A stretch of DNA of 64,000 bases, from the NCBI RefSeq assembly GCF_035989305.1, contig NZ_CP108514.1, forward strand, positions 2,790,501-2,854,500, written 5' to 3'. Positions 1 through 7,193 of the stretch are shown here, one piece after another. This DNA comes from Streptomyces sp. NBC_01233 (GTDB taxonomy: Bacteria; Actinomycetota; Actinomycetes; Streptomycetales; Streptomycetaceae). The notes under the pieces were generated by a model. It was not told where the DNA came from. It did no database searches and saw only the letters and a program-made list of their open reading frames with translations. The first letter of the stretch is position 1. Each line of letters opens with the position of its first letter. A program made the position numbers and the translations under genes.

Positions 1-526
1 AGGCGACGAGGCTGGCGAAGGCCGCGTGCCAGGGATTGGCCAGCTCGTCGGGGTTGATCCCCAGCTCCACCCGGGCATGCGCCCGCAACGCGTCGCGCCG
101 CGTCAGCTGCTCGGCCGCCTCCCGCGCCACTCTCCGGCTCAGCCCCCGCGCGGCGAGCAGCTCGGTGAGTTCGTCGAGCTCCGCCTCCGGCTCCTCGGCC
201 AGTTCCCGCCGTTCCAGGTCCAGCGCGGCCCGTTCCGAATCCCGCTGCGAGCTGACGGAGACGTACTCCCCCGCCGCCATCGACAGCGAGCCGGCCAGCA
301 GCCCGGCGACGCCCGCCGTCAGGATCGCGGAGCGGGAGGTGGTGGCCCCGGCCACGCCGACGACCAGGCCCGCGGTGGAGATGATCCCGTCGTTGGCGCC
401 GAGCACTCCCGCGCGCAGCCAGTTGAGCCGCGTGCTGATCTCCGCGCTCTGCGCGCCGTCGCCCGTGCCGTGTGCCTCGATGTGCGCCCGGCTGGGCGCC
501 TTCCCCGAGCCCTCGTCTGCCGTCAC
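1..526 (-). CDS. VIT1/CCC1-family iron/manganese transporter (N-terminal part, cut by window edge)
   Basis: The gene runs leftward and is cut by the window edge, so about 175 N-terminal residues are visible. The motif LRAGVLGANDGIISTAGLVVGV, followed by an Ala/Gly-rich second helix containing GSMSMAAGEYVSVSSQ, is the signature of the VIT1/CCC1 transporter family, which moves Fe(II) or Mn(II) across membranes. After it comes the charged cytoplasmic segment (about residues 95-150, rich in E, L and R) that binds metal in plant VIT1. I chose the GTG at 526: it lies just inside the spacer with the divergent phosphatase gene and gives the usual short hydrophilic N-terminus. Family assignment is firm; the transported metal is inferred. 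Confidence 0.9.
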   Translation of the reverse strand, partial: MTADEGSGKAPSRAHIEAHGTGDGAQSAEISTRLNWLRAGVLGANDGIISTAGLVVGVAGATTSRSAILTAGVAGLLAGSLSMAAGEYVSVSSQRDSERAALDLERRELAEEPEAELDELTELLAARGLSRRVAREAAEQLTRRDALRAHARVELGINPDELANPWHAAFASLVA

Positions 527-615
527 GCCACCACTTTCCCGGCTGGGGCCGTACGAGGCCACCCGGCGGGCCGGTCCGGGGTGCGCGGGTCCGTCCCGCG
601 TACCAGGGTGGAAGG

Positions 616-1701
616 GTGAAACGCGGACGCGAGGAGCCGGGCTGGCTGCGCGGGGAGCCGCCGCCGCGCTGGGCCCGCATCGCTCCCGTGGTGGCCTTGG
701 TGGTGCTCGTCCTCGCGCAGGTGCTCACCCCGGGCGATGTGGAGCTCGGGTTCTTCCTGGCGGCTCTGCCACCGGTGGCCGCCTTCGCCTACGGGGCGCT
801 CGGGACGGCGATCTTCGCCGCCATCGTCCTGCTGCTGCTGGGTGTGCACCAGCTCGGCGTCGCCCATGCCCGGGGGACGGACCTGGCCACGGTGGCCGTC
901 GTCTGCGTGCTGAGCGTAGTGATCGCCCTGGTCCGGCAGCGCCGGGACGCACAGCTGGTCAGCGTGCGGACGGTGGCGGAGGCGGCCCAGCTGGCGGTCC
1001 TCCCGCCGGTACCGGAACGGGTGGGCCGGGTGTGCTGCTCGGGCCTCTACCGGGCGGCGCAGCGCGGCACCCTGGTCGGCGGCGACCTGTACGACGTACG
1101 GGCCGGGCCGCACGGTGTGCGGGCGCTGGTCGGGGACGTGCAGGGACACGGCCTGGCGGCGGTGGCCACCGTGGCGGCGCTGCTCGGGGCCTTCCGCGAG
1201 GGCGTGATCGACGACGCCGGGCTGGCGGCGGTCGCGGGCCGGCTGGACCGGCGGCTGGTGGCGGACGCCAGGGCCGCTTCCGTCGAGCACCCGGAGCTGT
1301 TCGCGACGGCGGTGCTGCTGGAGTTCCCGCCCGGGCTGGACCTCGTGAGGATCGTGTCGTGCGGGCATCCGCCCGCCCTGCGGCTGCGCGGGGCGGCGGT
1401 GGAGGAACTGGCGGTGGAGCCGGGCCCGCCGCTGGGCCTGGGGTTCGCGGGGCCGACGCCGGCGACGGTGGCGGAGCTGCCGCTGCGGCCCGGGGACCAG
1501 CTGCTGCTGCACACCGACGGCGTGACGGAGGCCCGGGACGCGGCGGGGCACTTCTACCCGCTGGCCGCCCGGGTGCCCGTACTGGCACGGGACCCGGGGG
1601 GCCTGGTCCGGGCGGTGTGGCGGGACCTCGCGGCCTTCACGGACGGCGGTCCGCGCGACGACGTGGCCCTGCTGCTGCTCTCCCTGGACGGACCGGGATG
1701 A
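616..1701 (+). CDS. Membrane-anchored PP2C/SpoIIE-type serine phosphatase
   Basis: The 361-residue protein begins with three or four hydrophobic helices (about residues 18-115), then a linker and a PP2C-type phosphatase domain of the SpoIIE/RsbU class. Metal-binding signatures are all present: GGDLYDV (about residue 155), GDVQGHG, HTDGVTEARD and the terminal DDVALLLL. Such enzymes usually dephosphorylate anti-anti-sigma factors and so feed a partner-switching pathway, here from the membrane. No STAS or anti-sigma gene lies next to it, so its partner is unknown. An upstream in-frame start at 472 would overlap the divergent VIT1 gene; the GTG at 616 has a purine-rich ribosome site (GGTGGAAG) and is preferred. 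Confidence 0.88.
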   Translation: MKRGREEPGWLRGEPPPRWARIAPVVALVVLVLAQVLTPGDVELGFFLAALPPVAAFAYGALGTAIFAAIVLLLLGVHQLGVAHARGTDLATVAVVCVLSVVIALVRQRRDAQLVSVRTVAEAAQLAVLPPVPERVGRVCCSGLYRAAQRGTLVGGDLYDVRAGPHGVRALVGDVQGHGLAAVATVAALLGAFREGVIDDAGLAAVAGRLDRRLVADARAASVEHPELFATAVLLEFPPGLDLVRIVSCGHPPALRLRGAAVEELAVEPGPPLGLGFAGPTPATVAELPLRPGDQLLLHTDGVTEARDAAGHFYPLAARVPVLARDPGGLVRAVWRDLAAFTDGGPRDDVALLLLSLDGPG

Positions 1702-1715
1702 CCCGGCAGCCCGGC

Positions 1716-1967
1716 CTACGACTCCTTGATGAACGCGCGCACCATCTTGCAGGTGACGTTGGACGGCCGGTGGATCCCCGTCCGGACGGCCATCGTCCGG
1801 ATCTTCCGGTTGGTGGCGCGACGAGGGTCGTACGTCCCCGAGTCGAGCAGGGATATCGCCAGCCGCATGGCCTTCAGGCGGCGGTTGTGGCTCTCGTACC
1901 ACTCGCGGGGCAGGCCCGCCGGCAGCGGCTTCTTCCTGACGGGCTGGACGGTGGTGGCAGTGGCCAT
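1716..1967 (-). CDS. Small basic conserved protein of unknown function (83 aa)
   Basis: This 83-residue protein is rich in Arg and Lys (predicted pI high) and has no hydrophobic segment or cysteine. The middle reads GLPREWYESHNRRLKAMRLAISLLDSG, a likely amphipathic helix, and the end is VRAFIKES. A textbook ribosome site (GGGAGG, six bases before the ATG) supports the start. It is divergent from the ArsC-like gene and convergent with the phosphatase gene, whose stop is 14 bases away. I do not recognise a family. The composition would fit a small nucleic-acid-binding protein, but nothing in the sequence proves it. Confidence 0.7.
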   Translation of the reverse strand: MATATTVQPVRKKPLPAGLPREWYESHNRRLKAMRLAISLLDSGTYDPRRATNRKIRTMAVRTGIHRPSNVTCKMVRAFIKES

Positions 1968-2074
1968 CTACAGCCTCCCAAACGGTAGTTGGCTTCCTGT
2001 CGTTCTCCCTCGATTTTACCGGGGACCACTGACAAAAGCCCCTGGCCAGACAGGCCCTGGATAGGGTTGGCGGC

Positions 2075-2446
2075 ATGGAGATCTGGATCAATCCCGCCTG
2101 TTCCAAGTGCCGCAGCGCACTGACCCTGCTGGACGCGGAGGGCGCCGACTACACCGTGCGCCGGTACCTGGAGGACGTGCCCTCCGAGGAGGAGATCCGT
2201 GAGGTTCTCGGCCGGCTCGGGCTGGAGCCGTGGGACATCACGCGCACCTCGGACCCGCTGGCCGAGGAGACCGGCGTGCGGGAGCTGCCGCGCGAGGAGA
2301 CCGAGGCGGCGCGCGGGCTGTGGATCGCCCACCTGGCAGCGCACCCGAAGCTGATCCAGCGCCCCGTCATCACCGCCGAGGACGGCACGGCCGTGGTCGC
2401 CCGCTCCGAGGACGCGGTCCGCGAGGCCCTCTCCCGCAAGGCCTAG
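2075..2446 (+). CDS. ArsC/Spx-family glutaredoxin-like protein
   Basis: The 123-residue protein has the ArsC/Spx/YffB fold order: an N-terminal beta strand ending in NPACSKCRSALTLL (single catalytic-type Cys in CSKCR, residues 10-13), a middle region with GLEPWDITR, and RPVITAEDGTAVVAR near the end, which matches the RP(I/V)V motif of arsenate reductases. These enzymes reduce arsenate with glutathione or another thiol, but the family also includes redox regulators. There is no ars operon nearby, so arsenate reductase is only a family label. Its stop overlaps the stop of the convergent hydrolase gene by two bases. Confidence 0.85.
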   Translation: MEIWINPACSKCRSALTLLDAEGADYTVRRYLEDVPSEEEIREVLGRLGLEPWDITRTSDPLAEETGVRELPREETEAARGLWIAHLAAHPKLIQRPVITAEDGTAVVARSEDAVREALSRKA

Positions 2447-3293
2447 CTGTATTGCCCCGCGAGCCGGCGGGCGATCTCCCCGGCCGCCGTCAGCGGCAGC
2501 GCGTGGTGCGCGACTGCGGGCAGTACGTCGACGCGCGCGCCCGGCAGCGCCCGGCGGGCGGCCCGGGCCGCGCGGCCCGCGTCGTGGCAGCGGGCGTGCT
2601 CCGCGAACAGGACGTCGACCTGCACGCCCGGCGGTTCCGCGAGCGCGCCCAGGTCCGGGCGCGGCCCGGCGACCGGGCGTACGGCGGGAAAGTCGGCGGT
2701 CTCGTCCTGCAGCCGCAGCCAGGCCGGGTCGAGGGCGGCCCCGCGGGTCTCCCAGCCGAGGAAGGAGCGGATCCGCTCCGGGGTGGGCCGCACCAGTACG
2801 GGCAGCGCGCGCAGTACGTACCCGGGGCGCAGCCCGGCGAAGACCCGGGTCGGGTCGAGCAGCACGAGGCGACCGAGCCGGGCCGCGCGCGCGGCGGCGT
2901 AGTGGGCGGCGATCCACGCCCCGTACGAGTGCCCGCCGAGCGCGACCGGCCCGTGCGGGCCGAGCCCGTCCAGGACCGCGTCGAGCCAGCCGACCAGGTC
3001 CGCGACGGACCGGAGCGCCGCCCCGGCGCCGGGACGCTGAGCCCGGGGTCGCCCACCAGGTCCACGGCGTGCATCCGGTGCGTGCGGGCCGCCCCGGCGG
3101 CGGCGCAGGCGCCCCACACGGTGGAGGTGGACCCGCCGCCGGGCAGCAGCACCAGCGGCGGGGCGCCGGCCGGTCCGCAGCTGTTGACGCGGGTGACCCC
3201 GTACGGGGTGGGCAGGTCGACGGTCTCGACGGGCCCGGGCCACTGGCCGAGCACCTCGTCGTAGGCGGCGCGGAAGGAGGAGGTCCGGGACAT
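2443..3293 (-). pseudogene. Alpha/beta hydrolase interrupted by one frameshift
   Basis: Two overlapping reading frames together make one alpha/beta-hydrolase of about 280 residues. The N-terminal frame starts at the ATG at 3293 and carries PPLVLLPGGGSTSTVW (oxyanion loop) and MHAVDLVGDPGLS. The other frame carries the nucleophile elbow GGHSYGAW, then LVLLDPTRVFAGL and the terminal AVAHHALPL, which supplies the catalytic His. The switch falls in a GC-only run between about 3015 and 3040, where one base appears to be missing. It may be a true lesion or a sequencing error, because the rest of the protein has kept its conserved residues. It is divergent from the MarR gene, an arrangement in which the MarR protein commonly controls both. 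Confidence 0.75.
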
Positions 3294-3318
3294 GACTGGC
3301 TCCGATGTCTCGCTGGGC

Positions 3319-3338
3319 GATAATCTCGCTCAGCGAGA
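3319..3338. promoter_or_regulatory. Divergent promoter with palindromic MarR-type operator
   Basis: Between the hydrolase start (3293) and the MarR start (3358) lies GATAAT at 3319-3324, a near-perfect -10 hexamer reading toward the MarR gene. Immediately after it comes a perfect 15-base palindrome, TCTCGCT-C-AGCGAGA (3324-3338). A further half-site TCTCGCT occurs at 3308-3314. A palindrome sitting on the -10 and start site of both divergent genes is the usual place for a MarR-family repressor to bind its own promoter. The palindrome is seen directly; the identity of the protein that binds it is inferred from position. Confidence 0.6.
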
Positions 3339-3357
3339 GATCTTAGGCGGAGGCGAT

Positions 3358-3864
3358 GTGGACGACAACCAGGAACCCGGCACCCGGGAGCCCGACAACC
3401 TGCAGCTGGTGCACCTCCTGCGGGCGGTGACCGTCGAGTTCGGCCTGCGCCAGGCGGAGTTCGCCGCCCGCAACGGCATGCACGCCACCGACGTGCGGGC
3501 TCTGATCTGCCTGCTCGACGCGGCCCGCGCGGACGAACCGGCCACGGCCGGCCTGCTCGGCGCCCGGCTCGGTCTCAACTCGGCGGGCACCACCTCCGTG
3601 ATCGACCGGCTGGAGCGGCTCGGCCACGTGGCCCGGATCCGCGACGAGCGCGACCGGCGGCGGATCCTGCTGCGCGTGGAGCCGGCCGCGATCCGCCTGG
3701 GCCGGGAGTTCTTCGGCCCCCTGATCGACGGCGTGCTCCAGGTGCTCGACTCCTTCGAACCCGCCGAACGGGACACCGTACGCCGCTTCCTGACGGCCAC
3801 CCACGCCGTGTTCGCGGGGACGGGCGCGACGGCCTTCATCTCGCCCCCACCTCGCACCTCGTAG
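3358..3864 (+). CDS. MarR-family transcriptional regulator
   Basis: The protein is a winged-helix regulator of the MarR family. It has a helical N-terminus (LQLVHLLRAVTVEFGLRQAEFAARNG), a helix-turn-helix (LLGARLGLNSAGTTSVIDRLERLGHV) and the wing DERDRRRILLRVEPAA, whose DxRxRR is the MarR signature, followed by a dimerisation helix. I chose the GTG at 3358 because GGCGGAGG ends four bases before it; the longer in-frame start at 3292 would put 22 residues of promoter DNA into the protein. It is divergent from the frameshifted hydrolase and probably controls that gene and itself through the palindrome at 3324-3338. The ligand is unknown. Confidence 0.88.
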   Translation: MDDNQEPGTREPDNLQLVHLLRAVTVEFGLRQAEFAARNGMHATDVRALICLLDAARADEPATAGLLGARLGLNSAGTTSVIDRLERLGHVARIRDERDRRRILLRVEPAAIRLGREFFGPLIDGVLQVLDSFEPAERDTVRRFLTATHAVFAGTGATAFISPPPRTS

Positions 3865-3911
3865 GGTGGCCTCCGTACCAAAGAGGGACGAAGCACACCA
3901 AAGGACCTGTC

Positions 3912-4445
3912 GTGAACGAGCAGCAGCAGCCGCAGACCAGCCCCGGCGTACCTCCGGTCGCGCCGCGACGGCGGGGCGCCGACTGGATGTTCGGCGGGGT
4001 CTACGGAACGGTCCTGGCCAGCGGGCTGCTGGCCGCGCTGGACCAGAAGGGCGGGGACTTCACCCCGTTCTACGACGCCAGCTGGGTGCTCGTCACGGCC
4101 GCCACCGCCGCGCTCGCACACGGCTACGCACACCACATGGCCTCCCACCAGCAGGACTCCGCCTCGCACCGGTGGCGGCTGCTGGTCCTGGCGCTGTGGC
4201 ACGAGTGGCCGATGATCGCGGCCACCCTCCCCACGGTCCTGCTGCTGGTCGTCTCGGGGATCGTCGACTGGGACTCGTACGGGGTGACCGCCGTCGGGCT
4301 CGGCCTGAACACCGCGCTGCTGTTCGCGTGGGGTTCGGTCGTGGCGCTCCGCGTGGGCTACCGGATGACCTCCGCCCTGCTGATCGGCCTGGCGGACGCC
4401 ACCATCGGCCTGGCCATCATCGTGGCGAACGCGGTCATCAAGTAG
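3912..4445 (+). CDS. Small integral membrane protein of unknown function
   Basis: The 177-residue protein has a Gln/Pro-rich cytoplasmic start, then about five hydrophobic segments (roughly residues 28-45, 55-75, 88-110, 120-145 and 150-175). The loop HGYAHHMASHQQDSASHRW is unusually rich in histidine and lies between the second and third helices, which might bind a metal, although no known motif is present. The GTG start at 3912 follows an AAGGACC ribosome site. It is 47 bases downstream of the MarR gene in the same direction and may be cotranscribed. I do not recognise a characterised family. Confidence 0.75.
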   Translation: MNEQQQPQTSPGVPPVAPRRRGADWMFGGVYGTVLASGLLAALDQKGGDFTPFYDASWVLVTAATAALAHGYAHHMASHQQDSASHRWRLLVLALWHEWPMIAATLPTVLLLVVSGIVDWDSYGVTAVGLGLNTALLFAWGSVVALRVGYRMTSALLIGLADATIGLAIIVANAVIK

Positions 4446-4458
4446 CGCGGCCCTCACG

Positions 4459-5382
4459 TCACCCGGGGAGCTGCGCCTCCGCCTCCGCGAGGATCTCCGT
4501 CAGCCGGGCCCCGAACTCCGCTCCGCGCGGATCCGGCACGCCGGTGCGGGCCGCGGTGAGGAGCGCGTCCAGGGCGCGGCCGTAGGCGCCCGGTACGTCG
4601 CTCCAGCCGGGCAGCTCGTACACGCCCTCGGTGCCGCGCAGTTCCAGGCCCACTCCGGCGGCGGCGCGCGGCGCGCCCAGGCTGAGGACGGCGGTGCTGG
4701 CCGCACCGGAGGCGTGCCGCAGTGCCAGTTGGACCACGTCGGAGGGGCCGCGGGTGGCGCTGATCCCGGTGACGTCGCCGAGGACCGCGATCAGCACGGA
4801 GAGGGCGTGCGGGCCGACGTCCCACAGCCCGCCCTTGGTCTTGCGCCAGGGCGAGTCGGCGTACGCGCTGGGCGTGCCGTCGGGCGGGAAGACGGCACCG
4901 AGCCAGTGCGCGGCCGCGGTGAACCAGCCGGAGCGTCCGGCCTGTTCCGCGACCCAGCCGGCGGTGGGCTCGGCGAAGCGCAGGGTGAGGAAGACGACGG
5001 AGGCGACCCCGTGGCGGGCGGCCGCGTCGACGACGGCCCGGGCGTCCCGGGCCGTCGTCGCGACGGGCTTGTCGAGCAGCAGGTGGCAGCCGGCGGCGGC
5101 CGCGCGCACGGCGAGCGGGGCCTGGACGTCGGGCGGCAGGGCGAAGGCCACGGCGTCACACTCGGCGAACAGCTCGTCGGGGTCTTCGTACACCTTCACG
5201 TCGTACGCGCGGGCCAGCTCGGCCGCGGCTTCGGGCCGGCGGCCCCACACTCCGGCGAAGTCGGAGCCGGGGTGCGCGGCGAGGGCGGGCGCGTGGGTGC
5301 GGTGGGCCCAGGGGCCCGTACCCAGTAGTCCGACCCGCGGTCGGGGGTCTCCGGCAGGGTTCAAATCAGACGAAATGCTCAC
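4459..5382 (-). CDS. Gfo/Idh/MocA-family NAD(P)-dependent oxidoreductase
   Basis: The 308-residue protein has an N-terminal Rossmann fold (VGLLGTGPWAHRTHAPAL, a GxGxxA-like dinucleotide motif) followed by the family's second signature LLDKPVATTARDARAVVDAA, whose Lys-Pro usually marks the active site of Gfo/Idh/MocA enzymes. The C-terminal half (from WLGAVFPPDG to the end) fits the alpha/beta substrate domain, with GGLWDVGPHALSVL supplying a catalytic His. These enzymes oxidise or reduce sugars and cyclitols. The substrate cannot be read from the sequence. The GTG at 5382 is preferred because further upstream codons enter the glnII promoter; an ORF start at 5535 is possible but would leave almost no spacer. 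Confidence 0.85.
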   Translation of the reverse strand: MSISSDLNPAGDPRPRVGLLGTGPWAHRTHAPALAAHPGSDFAGVWGRRPEAAAELARAYDVKVYEDPDELFAECDAVAFALPPDVQAPLAVRAAAAGCHLLLDKPVATTARDARAVVDAAARHGVASVVFLTLRFAEPTAGWVAEQAGRSGWFTAAAHWLGAVFPPDGTPSAYADSPWRKTKGGLWDVGPHALSVLIAVLGDVTGISATRGPSDVVQLALRHASGAASTAVLSLGAPRAAAGVGLELRGTEGVYELPGWSDVPGAYGRALDALLTAARTGVPDPRGAEFGARLTEILAEAEAQLPG

Positions 5383-5460
5383 GCGTTCAGTCTGCCCCAC
5401 CCGGACGGGCACTCCGCCACCAACCCGCTCGCGCCCCGCACAGCCCACCCGACCTGCGGC

Positions 5461-5485
5461 GTAAACCTCGGTAACACGGGGTTCA
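5461..5485. promoter_or_regulatory. Candidate GlnR-type site in the glnII promoter
   Basis: The spacer before glnII holds GTAAAC, then GTAAC, then GTTCAC, spaced so that GTAAC and TTCAC are separated by six bases. The known Streptomyces GlnR box is gTnAc-n6-GaAAc. The first half-site is perfect here and the second matches in only two of five positions, so this is a weak candidate. glnII is a well-established GlnR target in S. coelicolor, which makes a site somewhere in this 200-base spacer likely even if this exact stretch is not it. Confidence 0.35.
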
Positions 5486-5588
5486 CACACGGGCAACGGA
5501 GGGGAAATCGCGGGCGGGCACGCTGCGGTCATCACCGCAGCGATGAAGCAGCGACCAGCAGCACCCGCAGAGTCTGAGGATGGGGCCC

Positions 5589-6608
5589 GTGAGCTACAAG
5601 GCTGAGTACATCTGGATCGACGGCACCGAGCCGACGGCGAAGCTTCGCTCCAAGACGAAGATCCTGGCGGACGGCGACGCGCTGCCGGTCTGGGGCTTCG
5701 ACGGATCGAGCACCAACCAGGCCGAGGGCCACGCCTCCGACCGCGTGCTCAACCCGGTGTTCTCCTGCCCGGACCCGATCCGCGGCGGGGACAACCTCCT
5801 CGTACTGTGCGAGGTCCTGAACATCGACATGACCCCGCACGAGTCGAACACCCGCGCGCTGCTGCGTCCGATCGCCGAGAAGTTCGCCGCTCAGGAGCCG
5901 ATCTTCGGCATCGAGCAGGAGTACACGTTCTTCGACGGCACCCGCCCGCTCGGTTTCCCGGTCAACGGCTTCCCGGCGGCGCAGGGCGGCTACTACTGCG
6001 GCGTCGGCTCGGACGAGATCTTCGGCCGCGACATCGTCGAGAAGCACCTGGACCACTGCCTCGCGGCGGGCCTGAGCATCTCCGGCATCAACGCCGAGGT
6101 CATGCCCGGCCAGTGGGAGTTCCAGGTCGGCCCCGTCGGCCCGCTGGAGGTCTCCGACCAGCTGTGGATCGCGCGCTGGCTGCTCTACCGCACCGCCGAG
6201 GACTTCAACGTCTCCGCGACGCTGAACCCGAAGCCGGTCAAGGGCGACTGGAACGGCGCGGGCGCGCACACCAACTTCTCCACGAAGGCGATGCGCGAGG
6301 ACTACCGCGCGATCATCTCCGCCTGCGAGGCACTGGGCGAGGGCAGCAAGCCGCTCGACCACGTGAAGAACTACGGCGCCGGCATCGACGAGCGCCTGAC
6401 GGGCCTGCACGAGACCGCCCCGTGGAACGAGTACAGCTACGGCGTCTCGGACCGCGGCGCCTCGGTCCGCATCCCGTGGCAGGTGGAGAAGGACGGCAAG
6501 GGCTACATCGAGGACCGCCGCCCGAACGCGAACGTGGACCCGTACGTCGTGACCCGCCTCATCACGGACACCTGCTGCACCGGCCTGGAGAAGGACGGCC
6601 TGGTCTGA
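5589..6608 (+). CDS. glnII: Glutamine synthetase type II (GSII)
   Basis: The 339-residue protein is the eukaryote-like glutamine synthetase, which joins ammonium to glutamate at the cost of ATP. It starts with YKAEYIWIDGTEPTAKLRSKT and carries the GSII landmarks WGFDGSSTNQAEG, FGIEQEYTFFD (metal-binding Glu), VMPGQWEFQVGP, NGAGAHTNFSTKAMR and RIPWQVEKDGKGYIEDRRP. Length matches the family (about 340). Two starts are possible. The ATG at 5580 has its GAGG directly abutting it, whereas the GTG at 5589 has that same GAGG nine bases upstream, so I favour the GTG. Type II enzymes are not adenylylated by GlnE; control is expected at transcription by GlnR. Streptomyces usually also has a separate GSI, and a paralogue, glnA2, lies at the far end of this window. 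Confidence 0.97.
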   Translation: MSYKAEYIWIDGTEPTAKLRSKTKILADGDALPVWGFDGSSTNQAEGHASDRVLNPVFSCPDPIRGGDNLLVLCEVLNIDMTPHESNTRALLRPIAEKFAAQEPIFGIEQEYTFFDGTRPLGFPVNGFPAAQGGYYCGVGSDEIFGRDIVEKHLDHCLAAGLSISGINAEVMPGQWEFQVGPVGPLEVSDQLWIARWLLYRTAEDFNVSATLNPKPVKGDWNGAGAHTNFSTKAMREDYRAIISACEALGEGSKPLDHVKNYGAGIDERLTGLHETAPWNEYSYGVSDRGASVRIPWQVEKDGKGYIEDRRPNANVDPYVVTRLITDTCCTGLEKDGLV

Positions 6609-6631
6609 CCGTCCGGTCACCCGAGCCCACC

Positions 6632-6675
6632 CCCGACGCCCGCCGAGCCCCCACAGGCCCGGCGGGCGTTGTCGG
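6632..6675 (+). terminator. Intrinsic hairpin after glnII
   Basis: The arms CCGACGCCCGCCG (6633-6645) and CGGCGGGCGTTGTCGG (6660-6675) can pair over 12-13 positions with one or two mismatches, leaving a loop of about 14 bases. It lies 25 bases after the glnII stop. There is no U tract, as is usual in high-GC actinobacteria. Confidence 0.65.
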
Positions 6676-6766
6676 TGCCGCGTGCCACGGTGTGCTCATG
6701 CCGGCGATCAGGATCCAGACGGAACGCGGCGAGTCCTGCGAGCGGCCCGCGCTCGGCACGTTGTCC

Positions 6767-6810
6767 CCACGTTCTGCCCACGTTCTGCCCACGTTCTGCC
6801 CACGATGCGA
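6767..6810. repeat. 11-bp direct repeat, three perfect copies plus a partial fourth
   Basis: The unit CCCACGTTCTG occurs head to tail at 6767-6777, 6778-6788 and 6789-6799, and CCCACGATGCG follows at 6800-6810. A degenerate copy (CACGTTGTCCC) precedes the array. The period equals one turn of the DNA helix, so a protein binding each unit would sit on one face. The array lies between glnII and the small ORF/winged-helix gene. Confidence 0.85.
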
Positions 6811-6947
6811 TACGGATGGTCGAGCTGGACTGGCGGAAGCGGCCGGGCGGTTGGTGGATTGTCCCGGTTTGGATGGCACTTGGGGCGGGATGTGAGATTC
6901 CGATCCATGATATGAGACGTAGCCTGCCCCGGCGGGAGGACATCTGC

Positions 6948-7079
6948 TTGAATGGGGCCATGGCCAGCCATTCGCACACCTCGTCAGGTCGCAGCGACCT
7001 CGAGCCGTTCTGGCCCTCCCGTCAGGATCACGACTACGACCGGGAGTGTTGCCGCGCGAAGAACGCGCCGGCCCTCTAA
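6948..7079 (+). CDS. Candidate small protein (43 codons) upstream of the winged-helix gene
   Basis: A TTG at 6948 is preceded by GGGAGGA with a seven-base spacer, a very good ribosome site. It opens a frame reading MNGAMASHSHTSSGRSDL, then EPFWPSRQDHDYDRECC, then RAKNAPAL before a TAA at 7077-7079. An ATG at 6960 in the same frame is an alternative start without a ribosome site. The peptide is hydrophilic, with two adjacent Cys near the end and clusters of charged and aromatic residues, which is not what a random high-GC frame gives. It ends 114 bases before the winged-helix regulator and may be a separate small protein or a leader peptide. Function unknown; no family recognised. Confidence 0.5.
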   Translation: MNGAMASHSHTSSGRSDLEPFWPSRQDHDYDRECCRAKNAPAL

Positions 7080-7141
7080 AGCCTCCGGGATCTCCTACCG
7101 ACCTTCCCCCAGGCCTTCGGTCTGCGCGGTGCGACATCGAT

Positions 7142-7155
7142 GACGTACGTACGTC
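7142..7155. promoter_or_regulatory. Perfect 14-bp palindrome upstream of the winged-helix gene
   Basis: GACGTACGTACGTC reads the same on both strands. It lies 38 bases before the ATG at 7194, within the presumed promoter or 5' leader of the winged-helix regulator. Such a position would suit autoregulation by that regulator, but nothing else in the sequence links the two. Confidence 0.5.
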
Positions 7156-7193
7156 TCCCTGCCGACCACTCCGCGTGAAAGAGCTGACCACTC

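Larger units (their letters stand above)
6609..6947. other. Spacer after glnII: terminator, tandem repeat and presumed promoter
   Basis: This 339-base stretch contains the glnII terminator hairpin (6632-6675) and an 11-bp tandem repeat (6767-6810). After the repeat come less GC-rich bases ending in TGATATGAGACG (about 6907-6918), which may hold a -10 for the small ORF that follows. One plus-strand ORF crosses the region (6669-7079), but its codon composition is unlike the neighbours and it reads through both the repeat and the promoter-like bases. I do not accept it as a gene. Confidence 0.6.

Noticed and set aside
6669..7079. 136-residue plus-strand ORF after glnII
   Set aside because: It reads through the 11-bp repeat and promoter-like bases, has no ribosome site, and only its last third (the 43-codon frame) looks coding.
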